This document shows, piece by piece, positions 17,650 to 27,332 of a stretch of DNA of 64,000 nucleotides. The translations under genes were made by a program, and so were the position numbers. This DNA is from Desulfobacteraceae bacterium. GTDB taxonomy: Bacteria; Desulfobacterota; Desulfobacteria; Desulfobacterales; UBA5852. Where the stretch lies: NCBI GenBank assembly GCA_014237395.1, contig JABZFP010000034.1, forward strand, positions 62,001-126,000, given 5' to 3'. The notes under the pieces are model-generated. The model worked only from the letters and a program-made list of their open reading frames with translations, had not been told where the DNA came from and did no database searches. The stretch's first letter is position 1, and every line of letters begins with the position of its first letter.

Positions 17650-17712
17650 CGATCCGCTGAAAAGGTGCTGCCAAAAGAACCGTTTAGGGTTGCGCGTAAA
17701 CGAGTATAAAGA

Positions 17713-17964
17713 ATGAACCGGCATCGATTCGTTGTTGTTCCTTTCGAACAATTGAGCCCGGAAGCGCTGACGGGTTTGTTGGAAGCCTATGTCAACCGAG
17801 AAGGCACGGACTATGGGCATATGGCACCGCCTTCGCTTCGCGAAAAAGTCGACCAGGTTCGTCGCCAGTTGAAGGAAGGATCGGCCGTTATCGTTTTTGA
17901 TCCGGCCGATCAGAGCTGCACCGTCATGCCGCGCCATAAACTGCCGACCGATTCGACCTTCTGA
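17713..17964 (+). CDS. YheU/UPF0270 family small protein
   Basis: This 83-residue protein matches the YheU family. It has VPFEQLSPEALTGLLEAYVNREGTDYG near the start (a segment ending in the invariant REGTDYG), then the EKVDQVRRQLKEGSAVIVFD region and a C-terminal MPR motif. The family's molecular function is not established. No strong ribosome-binding site is visible. It lies about 100 nt before recB. Confidence 0.85.
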   Translation: MNRHRFVVVPFEQLSPEALTGLLEAYVNREGTDYGHMAPPSLREKVDQVRRQLKEGSAVIVFDPADQSCTVMPRHKLPTDSTF

Positions 17965-18065
17965 GGGCCGGCAGTTTGTTCCACGCGACCTCCGGGAAAG
18001 ATCCGAATGGTCGACGCTGTCGCATAAAGATTTTTTTTCAGGCTTCCTGAGGCTCGTGTCCCCTG

Positions 18066-21000
18066 ATGCAACCATTCGACGCCATTCAAAGCCCGATAAA
18101 CGGTACCTGTCTCATCGAAGCCGGTGCCGGTACCGGGAAAACCCATACCATCACGACCCTAGTATTGCGGCTTATCCTTGAAGAGGCCCTTCTTCCCGAA
18201 CAGATTCTGGTCGTGACTTTTACGACGGCTGCTACGGCGGAACTGCGTGATCGTGTGCGCCGTCGTCTTCAGGACGCCCGCCACATCCTTCAGGGGCGAT
18301 CATCCGGTGATGCGGTCTTGGGCGCTCTCCTTGACCAGGGCGGCCCCCGGGAGATCGCCCTGGCACGTATCGAGGACGCCCTGGCCAATTTCGACCGCAT
18401 GCCGGTTTTTACCATCCACGGCTTTTGCCATCGCGTCCTCAACGAAATGGCATTTGAAACCGGCAACGGGTTTGATGCCGAACTGGTGACGGATGCCTGG
18501 TCGATCATACAGGGCCTGGCCGATGATTTCTGGCGCAGAACCTGGTTCGAAGCGTCGCCGGAACTTATGAACGTGGCCTTTAAAACCATAAAAACGCCGG
18601 AAGATCTGGTCCAACTCTACAGCCGCTATGCCATGCCGGATCTCAAAATTCTGCCGGATTCCCCCAATTCCATACCGGTTTCCAACGCGGTTTTTCGCGA
18701 GCGCTGTGCCGAAACACGCCAACAGTGGGACCAATACCGGGACACCGTTTTGCCGATGTTGGCGACACCGAACCTGAAAGCCAATATCTACGGTAGCTTG
18801 GATCGACCCGTCAGCCCGGATGATTTACGCAGCAAACGTGATGAAAAAATTGATCTATGGCGCCACCAGATGGATCGCTGGGTCCAGTCTTCGACCAGTG
18901 GCCTGCCACTGCCGGACGCACTGACCTATCTGAGTCAAACCAAATTGGATGCCTCGGCCAAAAAGGGAACCCATGCGCCGCAGAATCCTTTTTTTGTAGG
19001 CTGCGATCGTCTGCGGGAGGAAGCCCAACGGCTGGAAATGGCCATACAGCAGTGGGTGATCGCGTGGCAGGTTCGGTTCTTTAACGTCATCGATGAACAA
19101 TTGGCGCGTTTCAAACAGGACAACCAGGTACTGTTCTTCGACGACCTTTTGGTGTTGGTCCGAAATGCCCTGCGGCAGGATCATACCGGCCAGCTATCCG
19201 GCATGCTGCGTTCGCGTTATCGCGCTGTTCTGATCGATGAATTCCAGGACACGGATCCGGTACAGTACGAGATCTTCAAAACGCTCTTCACGACCGGCGA
19301 GCACCGGATGTTTTTGATCGGCGATCCCAAACAGTCCATCTATGGCTTTCGCGGTGCCGATATCATCACCTATCTGAAAGCCGCCCAAAGCGCCGGGACC
19401 CGCTATACCTTGACACAAAACTGGCGTTCGACGCCGGACATGGTGCACGCCGTGAATGTGTTGTTCGGCCAGTGCAAGTATCCTTTTGTTTGGCCAAATA
19501 TCGCTTTTCGACCGGCGACGGCTGCTCTCGCCGGTTCGTCGGTCCCGTCGATTCCGGATGGATTGTCACCGCTGACCATTTGGTTTCTGGACACCCCCGC
19601 TAAAGAAAAGGGTCGCGGAAAGGTTACCAAAAAGACGGCATCCAAGCGCATTGGTGCCGCCGTTGCCCATGAGGTGGCGCGGCTGGTCGGTATGGCAACG
19701 CCGGAAAAGGGGGACGTCGCATTCAGGGATATGGCGGTTCTGGTGCGCACCAACCGACAAGCCCAGGAGATCAAACGCTGTTTTGCCGCCGCAAGCATCC
19801 CGGCCGTGGTGTACAACGCGGGCAGCGTATTCCATCGGCCGGAAGCGCTTGACCTGCGACGGGTTTTGGATGCCGTGGCGGACCCGGCGGCGGAAACAGC
19901 CGTCCGCACCGCCTTGACGACGCCTTTTTTCGGGCAGAAGGGCGATGCGCTGGATTTCAACCTCCACACGCCGCGTTGGTGGGAAAATCTGCTCGATCGG
20001 TTTTTCCACTATCGTGCGCTGTGGATCGAAAACGGGTTTATCCGCATGTTCCGACACCTCCTGGTCAACGAACAAATAGCGGTGCGCTTGCTCAAACGTC
20101 CCGACGGGGAACGCTATGTCACCAATGTTCTGCATCTGGCCGAATTAATGCACCAGGTATCGGTCGAACGCGGTTTGGGAATGGGCGAACTCATCCAGTG
20201 GCTTAACATGCAGCGACTGGAGCCTTACGACACCGCCGACGCCCATCAAACCCGCCTGGAAAGTGACGACGATGCCGTCACCATCCTGACGATTCACAAA
20301 AGCAAGGGACTCGAATTCCCCATCGTTTTTTGTCCCTTCGTCTGGGAGGGACTTTCGTCGATTCGCCCACCGGCACTGTTCCATGATGCCGATCAGGACG
20401 GCCGACGTATTTTGGACCTGGGATCCACCGAAATCGAACGCCATATGGCCCGGATGGCCGAAGAGCAGATGGCGGAAGCGCTTCGTCTCCTGTATGTCGC
20501 TGTCACGCGGGCCAAGCTCCGCTGCTATTTGACCTGGGGAAAACTGCCGTCGGCGGAGAAATCGGCAATGGCCTACCTGATGCACGCCGGTCACGACAGC
20601 CTCACAAATGGCAGATTGTGGCCTCAGCTGCAGGCCATGGCCAACGCTTTTCTGAAACAGGACAGCACCTCCCATCGACGGGACATTCTGGACTTGGCCC
20701 ACCGATCGGACGGCACGATTGCCGTCATTGATCTGCCCCAAACAGCAGATCAACCTTCCGGTAAAAAGAAACAGCCCACTTCTGTGGAAAACTCCCGAAT
20801 TTTCCGTCGGCCCGCAAAGCCCCCATGGAAAATTGCCAGCTTTTCATCCTTTATTCACCATCGTCACGACGATACGGAAATACCGGAGGAGGGCCTGGAT
20901 CGTGAAGAAATGGGCCCTGACCGATTTCGTGTCACCGAAACAGGAGACCCGTCACAATCCATCGGCGATATCGGACGATTTGAAGCCAGTGCGCGGGCCG

Positions 21001-21758
21001 GACTCTTTTTTCACGAACTGCTGGAAAAAATCGATTTCAGCGCAGCGACAACCGATGCGCAATGGCTGCGTCTGGTGGAAAATCGCATACGGCATTATGG
21101 GTTCGATCACCACTGGCGGGAGCCGATCATGGCGATGCTTCAACGGGTGATCCATACCCCACTTCAAAACCATGACGGGTCGGTCTATGCCCTCCATCAG
21201 GTTTCTCCCAAGCAGCGGTTGAACGAACTGGCCTTCCACCTGCCGCTGGGCGCCGTAACTGCAGCGTCACTCGGTCAGGCTTTTTCGGCTTGCCGCCAAC
21301 CGGTTTTCCAGGACAGGCTCCCCATTCTGATGAACCAGTTGGATTTCACGCTTTCGGGCGGTTATCTCAAGGGGTACATCGACCTTGTTTTGCGTCATGA
21401 TCATCGCTATTTCATCGTCGACTGGAAATCAAACCTGCTGGGAGGGGCATTTGAGGACTATCGTCCGTCCCGCCTGGCGGAAGTCATGGAAACCGATTTC
21501 TATTTTTTGCAATATCATCTCTATACCCTGGCATTGGATCAATACCTGCGATCCTGTTGCCCGGACTATTCCTACCAGAGGGATTTTGGCGGCATTTACT
21601 ACCTGTTCATTCGCGGCATGCGATCCTTCGCCGGATCCACCACCGGTGTTTTCTTTGATCGGCCGGCACCCGAATTGATCCAAGATTTGCGTCGCACTTT
21701 GGGCATTCCATCGGCCACCGTCAACGACCTGCATCAGACTTTTAACATAAAGCAATAA
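18066..21758 (+). CDS. recB: Exodeoxyribonuclease V beta subunit RecB
   Basis: This 1230-residue UvrD-type helicase-nuclease has Walker A AGAGTGKT at residues 19-26 and the LIDEFQDTDP box (helicase motif II). GDPKQSIYGFRGAD (motif III) and LTIHKSKGLEFPIVF and LYVAVTRAKLR (motifs V and VI) are also present. The C-terminal nuclease carries GYIDLVLRHDHRYFIVDWKS, with the catalytic Asp and Lys residues. RecB is the 3'-5' motor and the only nuclease of RecBCD. Its stop is directly followed by the recD start, so the two are translated in tandem. The start codon is preceded by only a weak CTGAGG-like site. Confidence 0.96.
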   Translation: MQPFDAIQSPINGTCLIEAGAGTGKTHTITTLVLRLILEEALLPEQILVVTFTTAATAELRDRVRRRLQDARHILQGRSSGDAVLGALLDQGGPREIALARIEDALANFDRMPVFTIHGFCHRVLNEMAFETGNGFDAELVTDAWSIIQGLADDFWRRTWFEASPELMNVAFKTIKTPEDLVQLYSRYAMPDLKILPDSPNSIPVSNAVFRERCAETRQQWDQYRDTVLPMLATPNLKANIYGSLDRPVSPDDLRSKRDEKIDLWRHQMDRWVQSSTSGLPLPDALTYLSQTKLDASAKKGTHAPQNPFFVGCDRLREEAQRLEMAIQQWVIAWQVRFFNVIDEQLARFKQDNQVLFFDDLLVLVRNALRQDHTGQLSGMLRSRYRAVLIDEFQDTDPVQYEIFKTLFTTGEHRMFLIGDPKQSIYGFRGADIITYLKAAQSAGTRYTLTQNWRSTPDMVHAVNVLFGQCKYPFVWPNIAFRPATAALAGSSVPSIPDGLSPLTIWFLDTPAKEKGRGKVTKKTASKRIGAAVAHEVARLVGMATPEKGDVAFRDMAVLVRTNRQAQEIKRCFAAASIPAVVYNAGSVFHRPEALDLRRVLDAVADPAAETAVRTALTTPFFGQKGDALDFNLHTPRWWENLLDRFFHYRALWIENGFIRMFRHLLVNEQIAVRLLKRPDGERYVTNVLHLAELMHQVSVERGLGMGELIQWLNMQRLEPYDTADAHQTRLESDDDAVTILTIHKSKGLEFPIVFCPFVWEGLSSIRPPALFHDADQDGRRILDLGSTEIERHMARMAEEQMAEALRLLYVAVTRAKLRCYLTWGKLPSAEKSAMAYLMHAGHDSLTNGRLWPQLQAMANAFLKQDSTSHRRDILDLAHRSDGTIAVIDLPQTADQPSGKKKQPTSVENSRIFRRPAKPPWKIASFSSFIHHRHDDTEIPEEGLDREEMGPDRFRVTETGDPSQSIGDIGRFEASARAGLFFHELLEKIDFSAATTDAQWLRLVENRIRHYGFDHHWREPIMAMLQRVIHTPLQNHDGSVYALHQVSPKQRLNELAFHLPLGAVTAASLGQAFSACRQPVFQDRLPILMNQLDFTLSGGYLKGYIDLVLRHDHRYFIVDWKSNLLGGAFEDYRPSRLAEVMETDFYFLQYHLYTLALDQYLRSCCPDYSYQRDFGGIYYLFIRGMRSFAGSTTGVFFDRPAPELIQDLRRTLGIPSATVNDLHQTFNIKQ

Positions 21759-23633
21759 ATGAATAATTTATCTTTAAATAATTTTTATAACAGTAAATTG
21801 TTCAGAGATATCGATATCGCTCTGGCACGCCTGCTGGCACGACTCGCACCCAACGATCCCCCTGCCGTACCATTGACCGCCCTGTTGGTCAGCCGCGCGG
21901 CTGGCGAAGGACATGTCTGTATTGATCTTCACCAGTGGGCCGGACATGAGCTTAAAGCGTCGAACGAAAGTCCCCCCTTGGGGCGGTGTCCCGACGTTGA
22001 ATCATGGATCGACCAACTGCGGGCATCTACAATGGTCGGTGCTGCCGATAACCATAGTCCGCTCGTTTGCGACCGTCATGGTCGTGTTTATCTTCAGCGG
22101 CTCTACCGGCATGAACAGCAGTTGGCGCAGCAGTTTCGACAACGCGCCTTATACGTCGCGCCTGAAATGTCGCCGGATAGGGTGGCGCGGATACGATCCC
22201 TGTTAACACGCTATTTTGATCCTTCGCCTTCCGACCGGTCTCCGGATTGGCAAAAGATAGCTGCTGGTGTGACCCTCATGAAACGGCTTTGCGTCATTTC
22301 CGGCGCACCCGGTACCGGCAAGACAACGACCGTTGCAAAACTTTTGTGCGTCTTGATCGAGTTGACGATGGAAGCCCCCCTGCGCATTCACCTCTGTGCC
22401 CCAACCGGCAAAGCCGCTGCCCGGTTGGGGGCATCGTTATCCGACGCTCATCGTTCGTTGGATTGCCCGCCTCCGGTCGCTTCAGCACTGGCAGCGTTGG
22501 AAACGAGCACGATCCACCGCTTGCTCAAGACTCAACCTGGTGGAAAAGGGTTTGTGTTCAATGCGAAAAACCCCTTGCCGACCGACATGGTCGTGGTGGA
22601 CGAAGCGTCGATGGTCGATCTCGTCCTGATGGACCGCCTCGTCCAAGCAGTTCCGGAAGACGCCCGCTTGGTTATTTTAGGGGACAAAGATCAACTGGCC
22701 TCGGTGGAGGCCGGGGCTGTATTCGGCGATCTCTGCCAGGATGCCCAAAAACGACGCTACTCACCTGAAATGCGCCATTTGCTGGGCACCTTGGCACTGG
22801 TGACGCTGCCTGCCGCGAAAGAAAACATGTCGGACGCGCTGGCGCTGGATGACTGCACCGTCATGCTGCAAAAAAATTACCGCTTCGACCAAAAAGAAGG
22901 TATCGGAGCCTTGACCCAAGCGGTCAATTGCGGTGACAGTGGCCGGATCAAAAGGCTCTTTCGAAAAGATCGGGGGGCAACCGTTAGTTGGGAGCAATGG
23001 CGCCGTCGTTCTGAATTTCACAAATTACTTGCAGCGCACGTCCTCAAAGGCTATGAAACGTATCTTACCAGCCGGGATGCAGAAGAGGCCCTGTCGCGCT
23101 TTAACCGTTTTATGGTTCTATGCGCGCTGTTCAAAGGTCCCTTCGGTGTGGAACAATTAAATCAAACCGTGGCCGATCTGCTGCAAAAGGAGCGGCTCAT
23201 CCATCGGGCCCGCCCGTGGTTTAAGGGGCGCCCGGTGATGATTTCACGCAACAGCTATCGTATCGGTTTGTTCAACGGCGATATCGGTCTGACCTGGCCG
23301 GATTCAGATGGTCGTCTCAGTGTATGGTTCCGAAAAGAAAGCGGTGAATTACGGGCCGTCAGCCCGCAGCGTCTGCCCGAGCATCAAACCGCTTTTGCCA
23401 TGACCGTGCATAAAAGCCAGGGGTCGGAATTCGATAGCGCGCTCCTGATATTGCCGGACCAGGATACCCCCGTATTGAGCCGCGAATTGGTCTACACGGG
23501 ATGTTCACGGGCACGCCACCAGGTGATCCTGATGGCGCAGGAGAACACAGTCGATCAGGCCGTATCCCGAACGGTCAAGAGAAGCTCCGGACTTTCGGAT
23601 GCCCTTAGGGAGGAATCAGGAAAAACAGACTGA
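21759..23633 (+). CDS. recD: Exodeoxyribonuclease V alpha subunit RecD
   Basis: This 624-residue SF1B 5'-3' helicase subunit begins at the base after the recB stop. The Walker A ISGAPGTGKTTTVAKLL lies at about residues 178-194. VVDEASMVDLVLMDRL (motif II), GDKDQLASVEAGAVFGD (motif III) and the C-terminal AMTVHKSQGSEFDSALL follow, with YTGCSRARHQV near the end. The first bases are locally AT-rich, with NNLSLNNFYN-type coding. Together with RecB and RecC it forms the double-strand-break resection complex. Confidence 0.95.
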   Translation: MNNLSLNNFYNSKLFRDIDIALARLLARLAPNDPPAVPLTALLVSRAAGEGHVCIDLHQWAGHELKASNESPPLGRCPDVESWIDQLRASTMVGAADNHSPLVCDRHGRVYLQRLYRHEQQLAQQFRQRALYVAPEMSPDRVARIRSLLTRYFDPSPSDRSPDWQKIAAGVTLMKRLCVISGAPGTGKTTTVAKLLCVLIELTMEAPLRIHLCAPTGKAAARLGASLSDAHRSLDCPPPVASALAALETSTIHRLLKTQPGGKGFVFNAKNPLPTDMVVVDEASMVDLVLMDRLVQAVPEDARLVILGDKDQLASVEAGAVFGDLCQDAQKRRYSPEMRHLLGTLALVTLPAAKENMSDALALDDCTVMLQKNYRFDQKEGIGALTQAVNCGDSGRIKRLFRKDRGATVSWEQWRRRSEFHKLLAAHVLKGYETYLTSRDAEEALSRFNRFMVLCALFKGPFGVEQLNQTVADLLQKERLIHRARPWFKGRPVMISRNSYRIGLFNGDIGLTWPDSDGRLSVWFRKESGELRAVSPQRLPEHQTAFAMTVHKSQGSEFDSALLILPDQDTPVLSRELVYTGCSRARHQVILMAQENTVDQAVSRTVKRSSGLSDALREESGKTD

Positions 23634-23688
23634 CCCCATCGTTTCGGCAGTAAGCGCGCAATTTCAACCTTGGAGCAGGAGCCTTATC

Positions 23689-24702
23689 ATGACCAAAAAA
23701 ACTGTTATTACCGGAACCGGACGTTACGTGCCGCCGCGTGTTGTAACCAATGACGACCTTAGCCAGTGGATGGAGACTTCCGATGAATGGATTCAGCAGC
23801 GCACCGGTATTGAAAAGCGACATTGGGTCGATGAAGATGCGCCTGTTGGCCCTAGTGACTTAGGACTAGAAGCGAGTCAGATCGCCCTGAATCGGGCAGG
23901 ATGGTCCCCTGCGGATATCGATTTGATTATTTTTGCCACGTTGAGCCCAGATATTTTTTTTCCTGGCCCCGGCTGTCTACTCCAGCACAAGCTCGGACTG
24001 AGTGCCACCCCGGCTTTGGATATCCGGCAGCAATGCACCGGCTTTATCTACGGGTTGGCCACGGCCGATGCCTATATCCGCAGCGGTATGGCGACGAAAA
24101 TCCTTCTTGTGGGCGCCGAGGTCCACAGCACGGGGCTCGACATTTCTACCGAGGGGCGTGATGTGAGCGTTATTTTCGGTGACGGAGCCGCGGCGGTGTG
24201 CCTTGAGGCCGTGGACAGCGACCAGGATGTGGGCGTCTTGGCGTCCGTGCTGCACGCCAAGGGATCGATGGCGGAAAGCCTCAAGACAGAGGCTCCGGCG
24301 TCACGGGAGTGGCCGCGTTTGACGGCTAAAATGATGGAAGAGCGGCGCCATTTTCCCCATATGGACGGCAAAGCGATTTTCAAAGAGGCGCTGCGCCGCC
24401 TGCCGGAGGTGACCAAAGAGGCTTTGGATCAGGCCGGGCTGACAACCGAGGATATCGATCTTTATATCCCGCACCAGGCCAACATGCGCATCAACCAGTT
24501 TTATCAGCAGATGATGAAACTTCCGGAAGAAAAGGTCTTTCACAACATCCAGCGCTACGGCAATACGACGGCGGCCACAATTCCGCTGGCCCTGGACGAA
24601 GCCCTGGAGATGGGCCTGATCGGAAAGGGCAGCACGGTGCTTTTTCTTGGATTGGGCTCGGGCGTCACCTGGGGCGCCAATATTCACCGTTTTCCCGAGT
24701 AA
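23689..24702 (+). CDS. fabH: 3-oxoacyl-ACP synthase III (FabH type)
   Basis: This 337-residue thiolase-fold condensing enzyme has catalytic C116 (RQQCTGF), His in IPHQANMRI and Asn in YGNTTAATIP, the Cys-His-Asn triad of KASIII. It joins acetyl-CoA or another short acyl-CoA to malonyl-ACP to start fatty acid synthesis, or does a related condensation in a specialised pathway. AGGAG lies 7 nt before the ATG at 23689, so the longer in-frame start at 23599 (inside recD) is not used. It stands apart from other fab genes. Paralogs of this type are frequent, and a secondary role is possible. Confidence 0.9.
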   Translation: MTKKTVITGTGRYVPPRVVTNDDLSQWMETSDEWIQQRTGIEKRHWVDEDAPVGPSDLGLEASQIALNRAGWSPADIDLIIFATLSPDIFFPGPGCLLQHKLGLSATPALDIRQQCTGFIYGLATADAYIRSGMATKILLVGAEVHSTGLDISTEGRDVSVIFGDGAAAVCLEAVDSDQDVGVLASVLHAKGSMAESLKTEAPASREWPRLTAKMMEERRHFPHMDGKAIFKEALRRLPEVTKEALDQAGLTTEDIDLYIPHQANMRINQFYQQMMKLPEEKVFHNIQRYGNTTAATIPLALDEALEMGLIGKGSTVLFLGLGSGVTWGANIHRFPE

Positions 24703-24720
24703 AACCTCCCAGACTGAACG

Positions 24721-24747
24721 GCCCGACGACGATCACCGTCGCCGGGC
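24721..24747. terminator. Strong hairpin between convergent genes
   Basis: GCCCG-a-CGACG pairs with CGTCG-c-CGGGC around ATCAC. The hairpin lies just after fabH and overlaps the 3' end of the small minus-strand gene. It may terminate both directions, although no long T tract follows. Confidence 0.45.
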
Positions 24748-24951
24748 ACATGAAATCGTGTCCGCCAAAATGCCGCGCACACGATCGAGGAGATGGCAGG
24801 CGTGGGCACATTGCGGCAAATTCTCCTGATTTTCGCAACAGCGGCAGGGGCTTTTGACCAGATAGCCGACATCGAAATCGAATTGGCAGGTATACGCGTA
24901 TTTATGTGAGGGGATTTTGGGGTATCGCATGTTGGGGCCGTCGTTTTTCAT
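24733..24951 (-). CDS. Small cysteine-rich protein coupled to the acyl-CoA synthetase gene
   Basis: This 72-residue ORF starts with an ATGA overlap on the stop of the acyl-CoA synthetase gene, the hallmark of translational coupling. It contains seven cysteines, most in the cluster PCRCCENQENLPQCAHAC, compatible with metal binding or a redox-active knot. There is no signal peptide. I do not recognise a family. The coupling and the Cys pattern argue against a chance ORF, but the short length leaves doubt. Confidence 0.55.
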   Translation of the reverse strand: MKNDGPNMRYPKIPSHKYAYTCQFDFDVGYLVKSPCRCCENQENLPQCAHACHLLDRVRGILADTISCARRR

Positions 24952-27149
24952 TCTGAGGGTGACCGGTCGAGAAATCGGCGGTACTCAACCATTTTAGCGA
25001 AAGCCTGAACGGCACGTTCCGGTGTTTCAAAAAATACCCCGTTAAATTCGCACCCGTCAACCGTGTAGACGGTTCGATCGCCGTCTTCGCGCAGAAGGCT
25101 AACCCCGAAAACCGGTTTACCGTATTTGGCGCATAGCATCGCGATGCGTTGCACATATGTTTTTTCAAACGATTGCAGGGTTTTTCGTGCCAATTCCAGG
25201 AATTCAGGATCAAGCTCCGGATCGGCCGCGGCGGTTGCCTCGGTTAACCGTTTGACGAAGATCCGTCGACCGAGGATCCCGAGATTGATCACGCCATCGC
25301 ACCCCTCCCAGCGCAGCAGTTCCTCCATTACCGCCAGCGGAAGATCCAGATCATTCTCTCCAACCAGGTCCACCGGATTCGTGCGGCTCCAGTAGGGGGG
25401 CAGCATCGTATCGATCCGTTGGACAAGGGCATCATCCAGCGGCGGTACGTCGATACCATTCTGGGCGCATAGATCGGCCGTAACGACTCCCCAGCCACCG
25501 CCCAATGTCATGATGGCGGCCCGGTTGCCGGCGGGTAAGGGCAGGGAAGAAAAGGCCGCGGACAGGTCGAGGAGTTCCATGGGGCGATCCACTTTGACAA
25601 TGCCGGCCTGATGGCACATGGCGTTGAAGACCGCGTTATCCGAAGCCATGGCGCCGGTATGGCTGGCCGCCGCCCGGTTCCCGGCCAGGCTCTGCCCGCC
25701 CTTCAGCAGCACAATCGGTTTCTGGCGGCTGACCCGCCGGGCACTTTCGAAGAAACGGCGGCCCTGTTTGACGCTTTCGATATAGAGCATGACGGTGCGG
25801 GTCAACGGGTCGTGTTCGAAGCCTTCCAGAAAATCCTCGATCGTCAGCATAGCCTCGTTGCCCGATCCGGCAAACCCCCGGATGCCGATCCCCTGCTGCT
25901 CGGCAAATGCCAGAAGCTGAGTTCCCATGTTGCCCGATTGGGCCACGACCGCCGTATGGCCGGCTTTCGGTCGGACCGGCGACCCCGTGCAGTAAAAGTG
26001 AATATGCGGGTTGCAGATGCCCATGGTATTGGGCCCCAGGATGAGCACGCCGGCTTCACGGGCCTCTTTTACCAATGCGTGCTCTAAATCAAGGCCGTCT
26101 CCGCCGGTTTCACCGAACCCGGACGTGATCAGCAGCATGTTCCGGATGCCCTTTTGTTTCAATTCCGGTAGCAATCCCCGCACATGGGCGGCGGGAATGG
26201 TTACCACCACCAGGTCGATAGCTTCCGGGATTTCGGTAACCCGGCGGTAGACGTCGCGTCCGGCGATTTTGCCGCCTCGTGGATTGACGAGATAGACATC
26301 GCCTTTAAAGCCGCCGCCGACCGTATTGGCGAAAAGCATGTGGCCCCATTTGCCGAACTGGGCGGAAGCACCTACAAAAGCGATCCGGCGGGGGTAGAAC
26401 AGGTTGTGGATGTCGCCGGGCGCCACCGCTTCGACAAAACGCTGGGCTGTGCTTTGGGCACGGCAGGTGATCAGAGCATCCACGACATGGATCGATCCAT
26501 CAGATCCAATCATCAATGGGTTGAGGTCGATTTCAGCGATGTCGGGAAAAGCCGACGCCAATTCGGATAGTTTAAGCAGCACATCCGCGACACCCGCGCG
26601 ATCGACAGCGCTTTCCCCGCGAAAAGCGTCCAATAGGGATGCAGCGCGGATGGCCGCGATCATTTCGGTGGCCTCTGCAGCAGAAAGGGGAAGGAGTCGA
26701 CAGGCCGTGTCGGAAAGCGCCTCGGCCAGCACGCCGCCGAGACCGAACATGATGACAGGACCAAATTGCGGATCCCGCACCATACCGGCCATCAATTCCC
26801 GCCGGGCGCTGATGTGAGGTTGGACCAGGAGCCCCTCGAGGCGGCCGTTTCCATGGGTCAAAATATCCTTCGCCGCGCGCTGTAGATGTTCCGCCGTCTG
26901 CAGGTTGACGTGAACCAGCCCCATCTCGGATTTGTGCAGCAACTGGTGTCCAAGCCCCTTGAGAACGACCGGGTAGCCCATGGTCTCCGCCGCCGCCAGG
27001 GCCTCGTCGACATCCAAGGCCACGGTTTCTTCGACGACCGGAATGCCGCAGCGACGCAATACCTTTTTGGCTTCGTTTTCGTTTAAAGCGCCACCGGGTC
27101 TTTGGAGCGCGTTCCGGATCGTTTGCGTGATATCCACGGTCATTTCCAT
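24948..27149 (-). CDS. ADP-forming acyl-CoA synthetase (acetate-CoA ligase type), fused beta-alpha
   Basis: This 733-residue fusion has an ATP-grasp (beta-type) domain first (about 1-230; LNENEAKKVLRRCGIPVV, GYPVVLKGLG, HKSEMGLVHV). The CoA-binding and succinyl-CoA-synthetase-like alpha part follows (about 245-700; RRIAFVGASAQFGKWG, LGPNTMGICNP, VAQSGNMGTQ). The phosphorylated His is expected in AASHTGAMA. It converts acyl-CoA plus ADP and phosphate to acid plus ATP, or the reverse. Fused enzymes of this family more often have the alpha part first, so the order here is a permuted arrangement. Acyl specificity cannot be told. Confidence 0.92.
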   Translation of the reverse strand: MEMTVDITQTIRNALQRPGGALNENEAKKVLRRCGIPVVEETVALDVDEALAAAETMGYPVVLKGLGHQLLHKSEMGLVHVNLQTAEHLQRAAKDILTHGNGRLEGLLVQPHISARRELMAGMVRDPQFGPVIMFGLGGVLAEALSDTACRLLPLSAAEATEMIAAIRAASLLDAFRGESAVDRAGVADVLLKLSELASAFPDIAEIDLNPLMIGSDGSIHVVDALITCRAQSTAQRFVEAVAPGDIHNLFYPRRIAFVGASAQFGKWGHMLFANTVGGGFKGDVYLVNPRGGKIAGRDVYRRVTEIPEAIDLVVVTIPAAHVRGLLPELKQKGIRNMLLITSGFGETGGDGLDLEHALVKEAREAGVLILGPNTMGICNPHIHFYCTGSPVRPKAGHTAVVAQSGNMGTQLLAFAEQQGIGIRGFAGSGNEAMLTIEDFLEGFEHDPLTRTVMLYIESVKQGRRFFESARRVSRQKPIVLLKGGQSLAGNRAAASHTGAMASDNAVFNAMCHQAGIVKVDRPMELLDLSAAFSSLPLPAGNRAAIMTLGGGWGVVTADLCAQNGIDVPPLDDALVQRIDTMLPPYWSRTNPVDLVGENDLDLPLAVMEELLRWEGCDGVINLGILGRRIFVKRLTEATAAADPELDPEFLELARKTLQSFEKTYVQRIAMLCAKYGKPVFGVSLLREDGDRTVYTVDGCEFNGVFFETPERAVQAFAKMVEYRRFLDRSPSE

Positions 27150-27332
27150 TGCTAAAGGCGGATTATGCCTGGTTGACCTGCAAATCTGTTGCGCATCCCA
27201 TTTTCAAAGCGTCGGATGGGTATGGCGCAAAAGAAATGCTTATAGCGCTGCGGTCCACCGGGGTCAAGTGGATAGCGCGCTATGTTTTTGGAAGGGGATG
27301 GTGGCAGGTTTTAGCAAAAACGTCACATAAGA

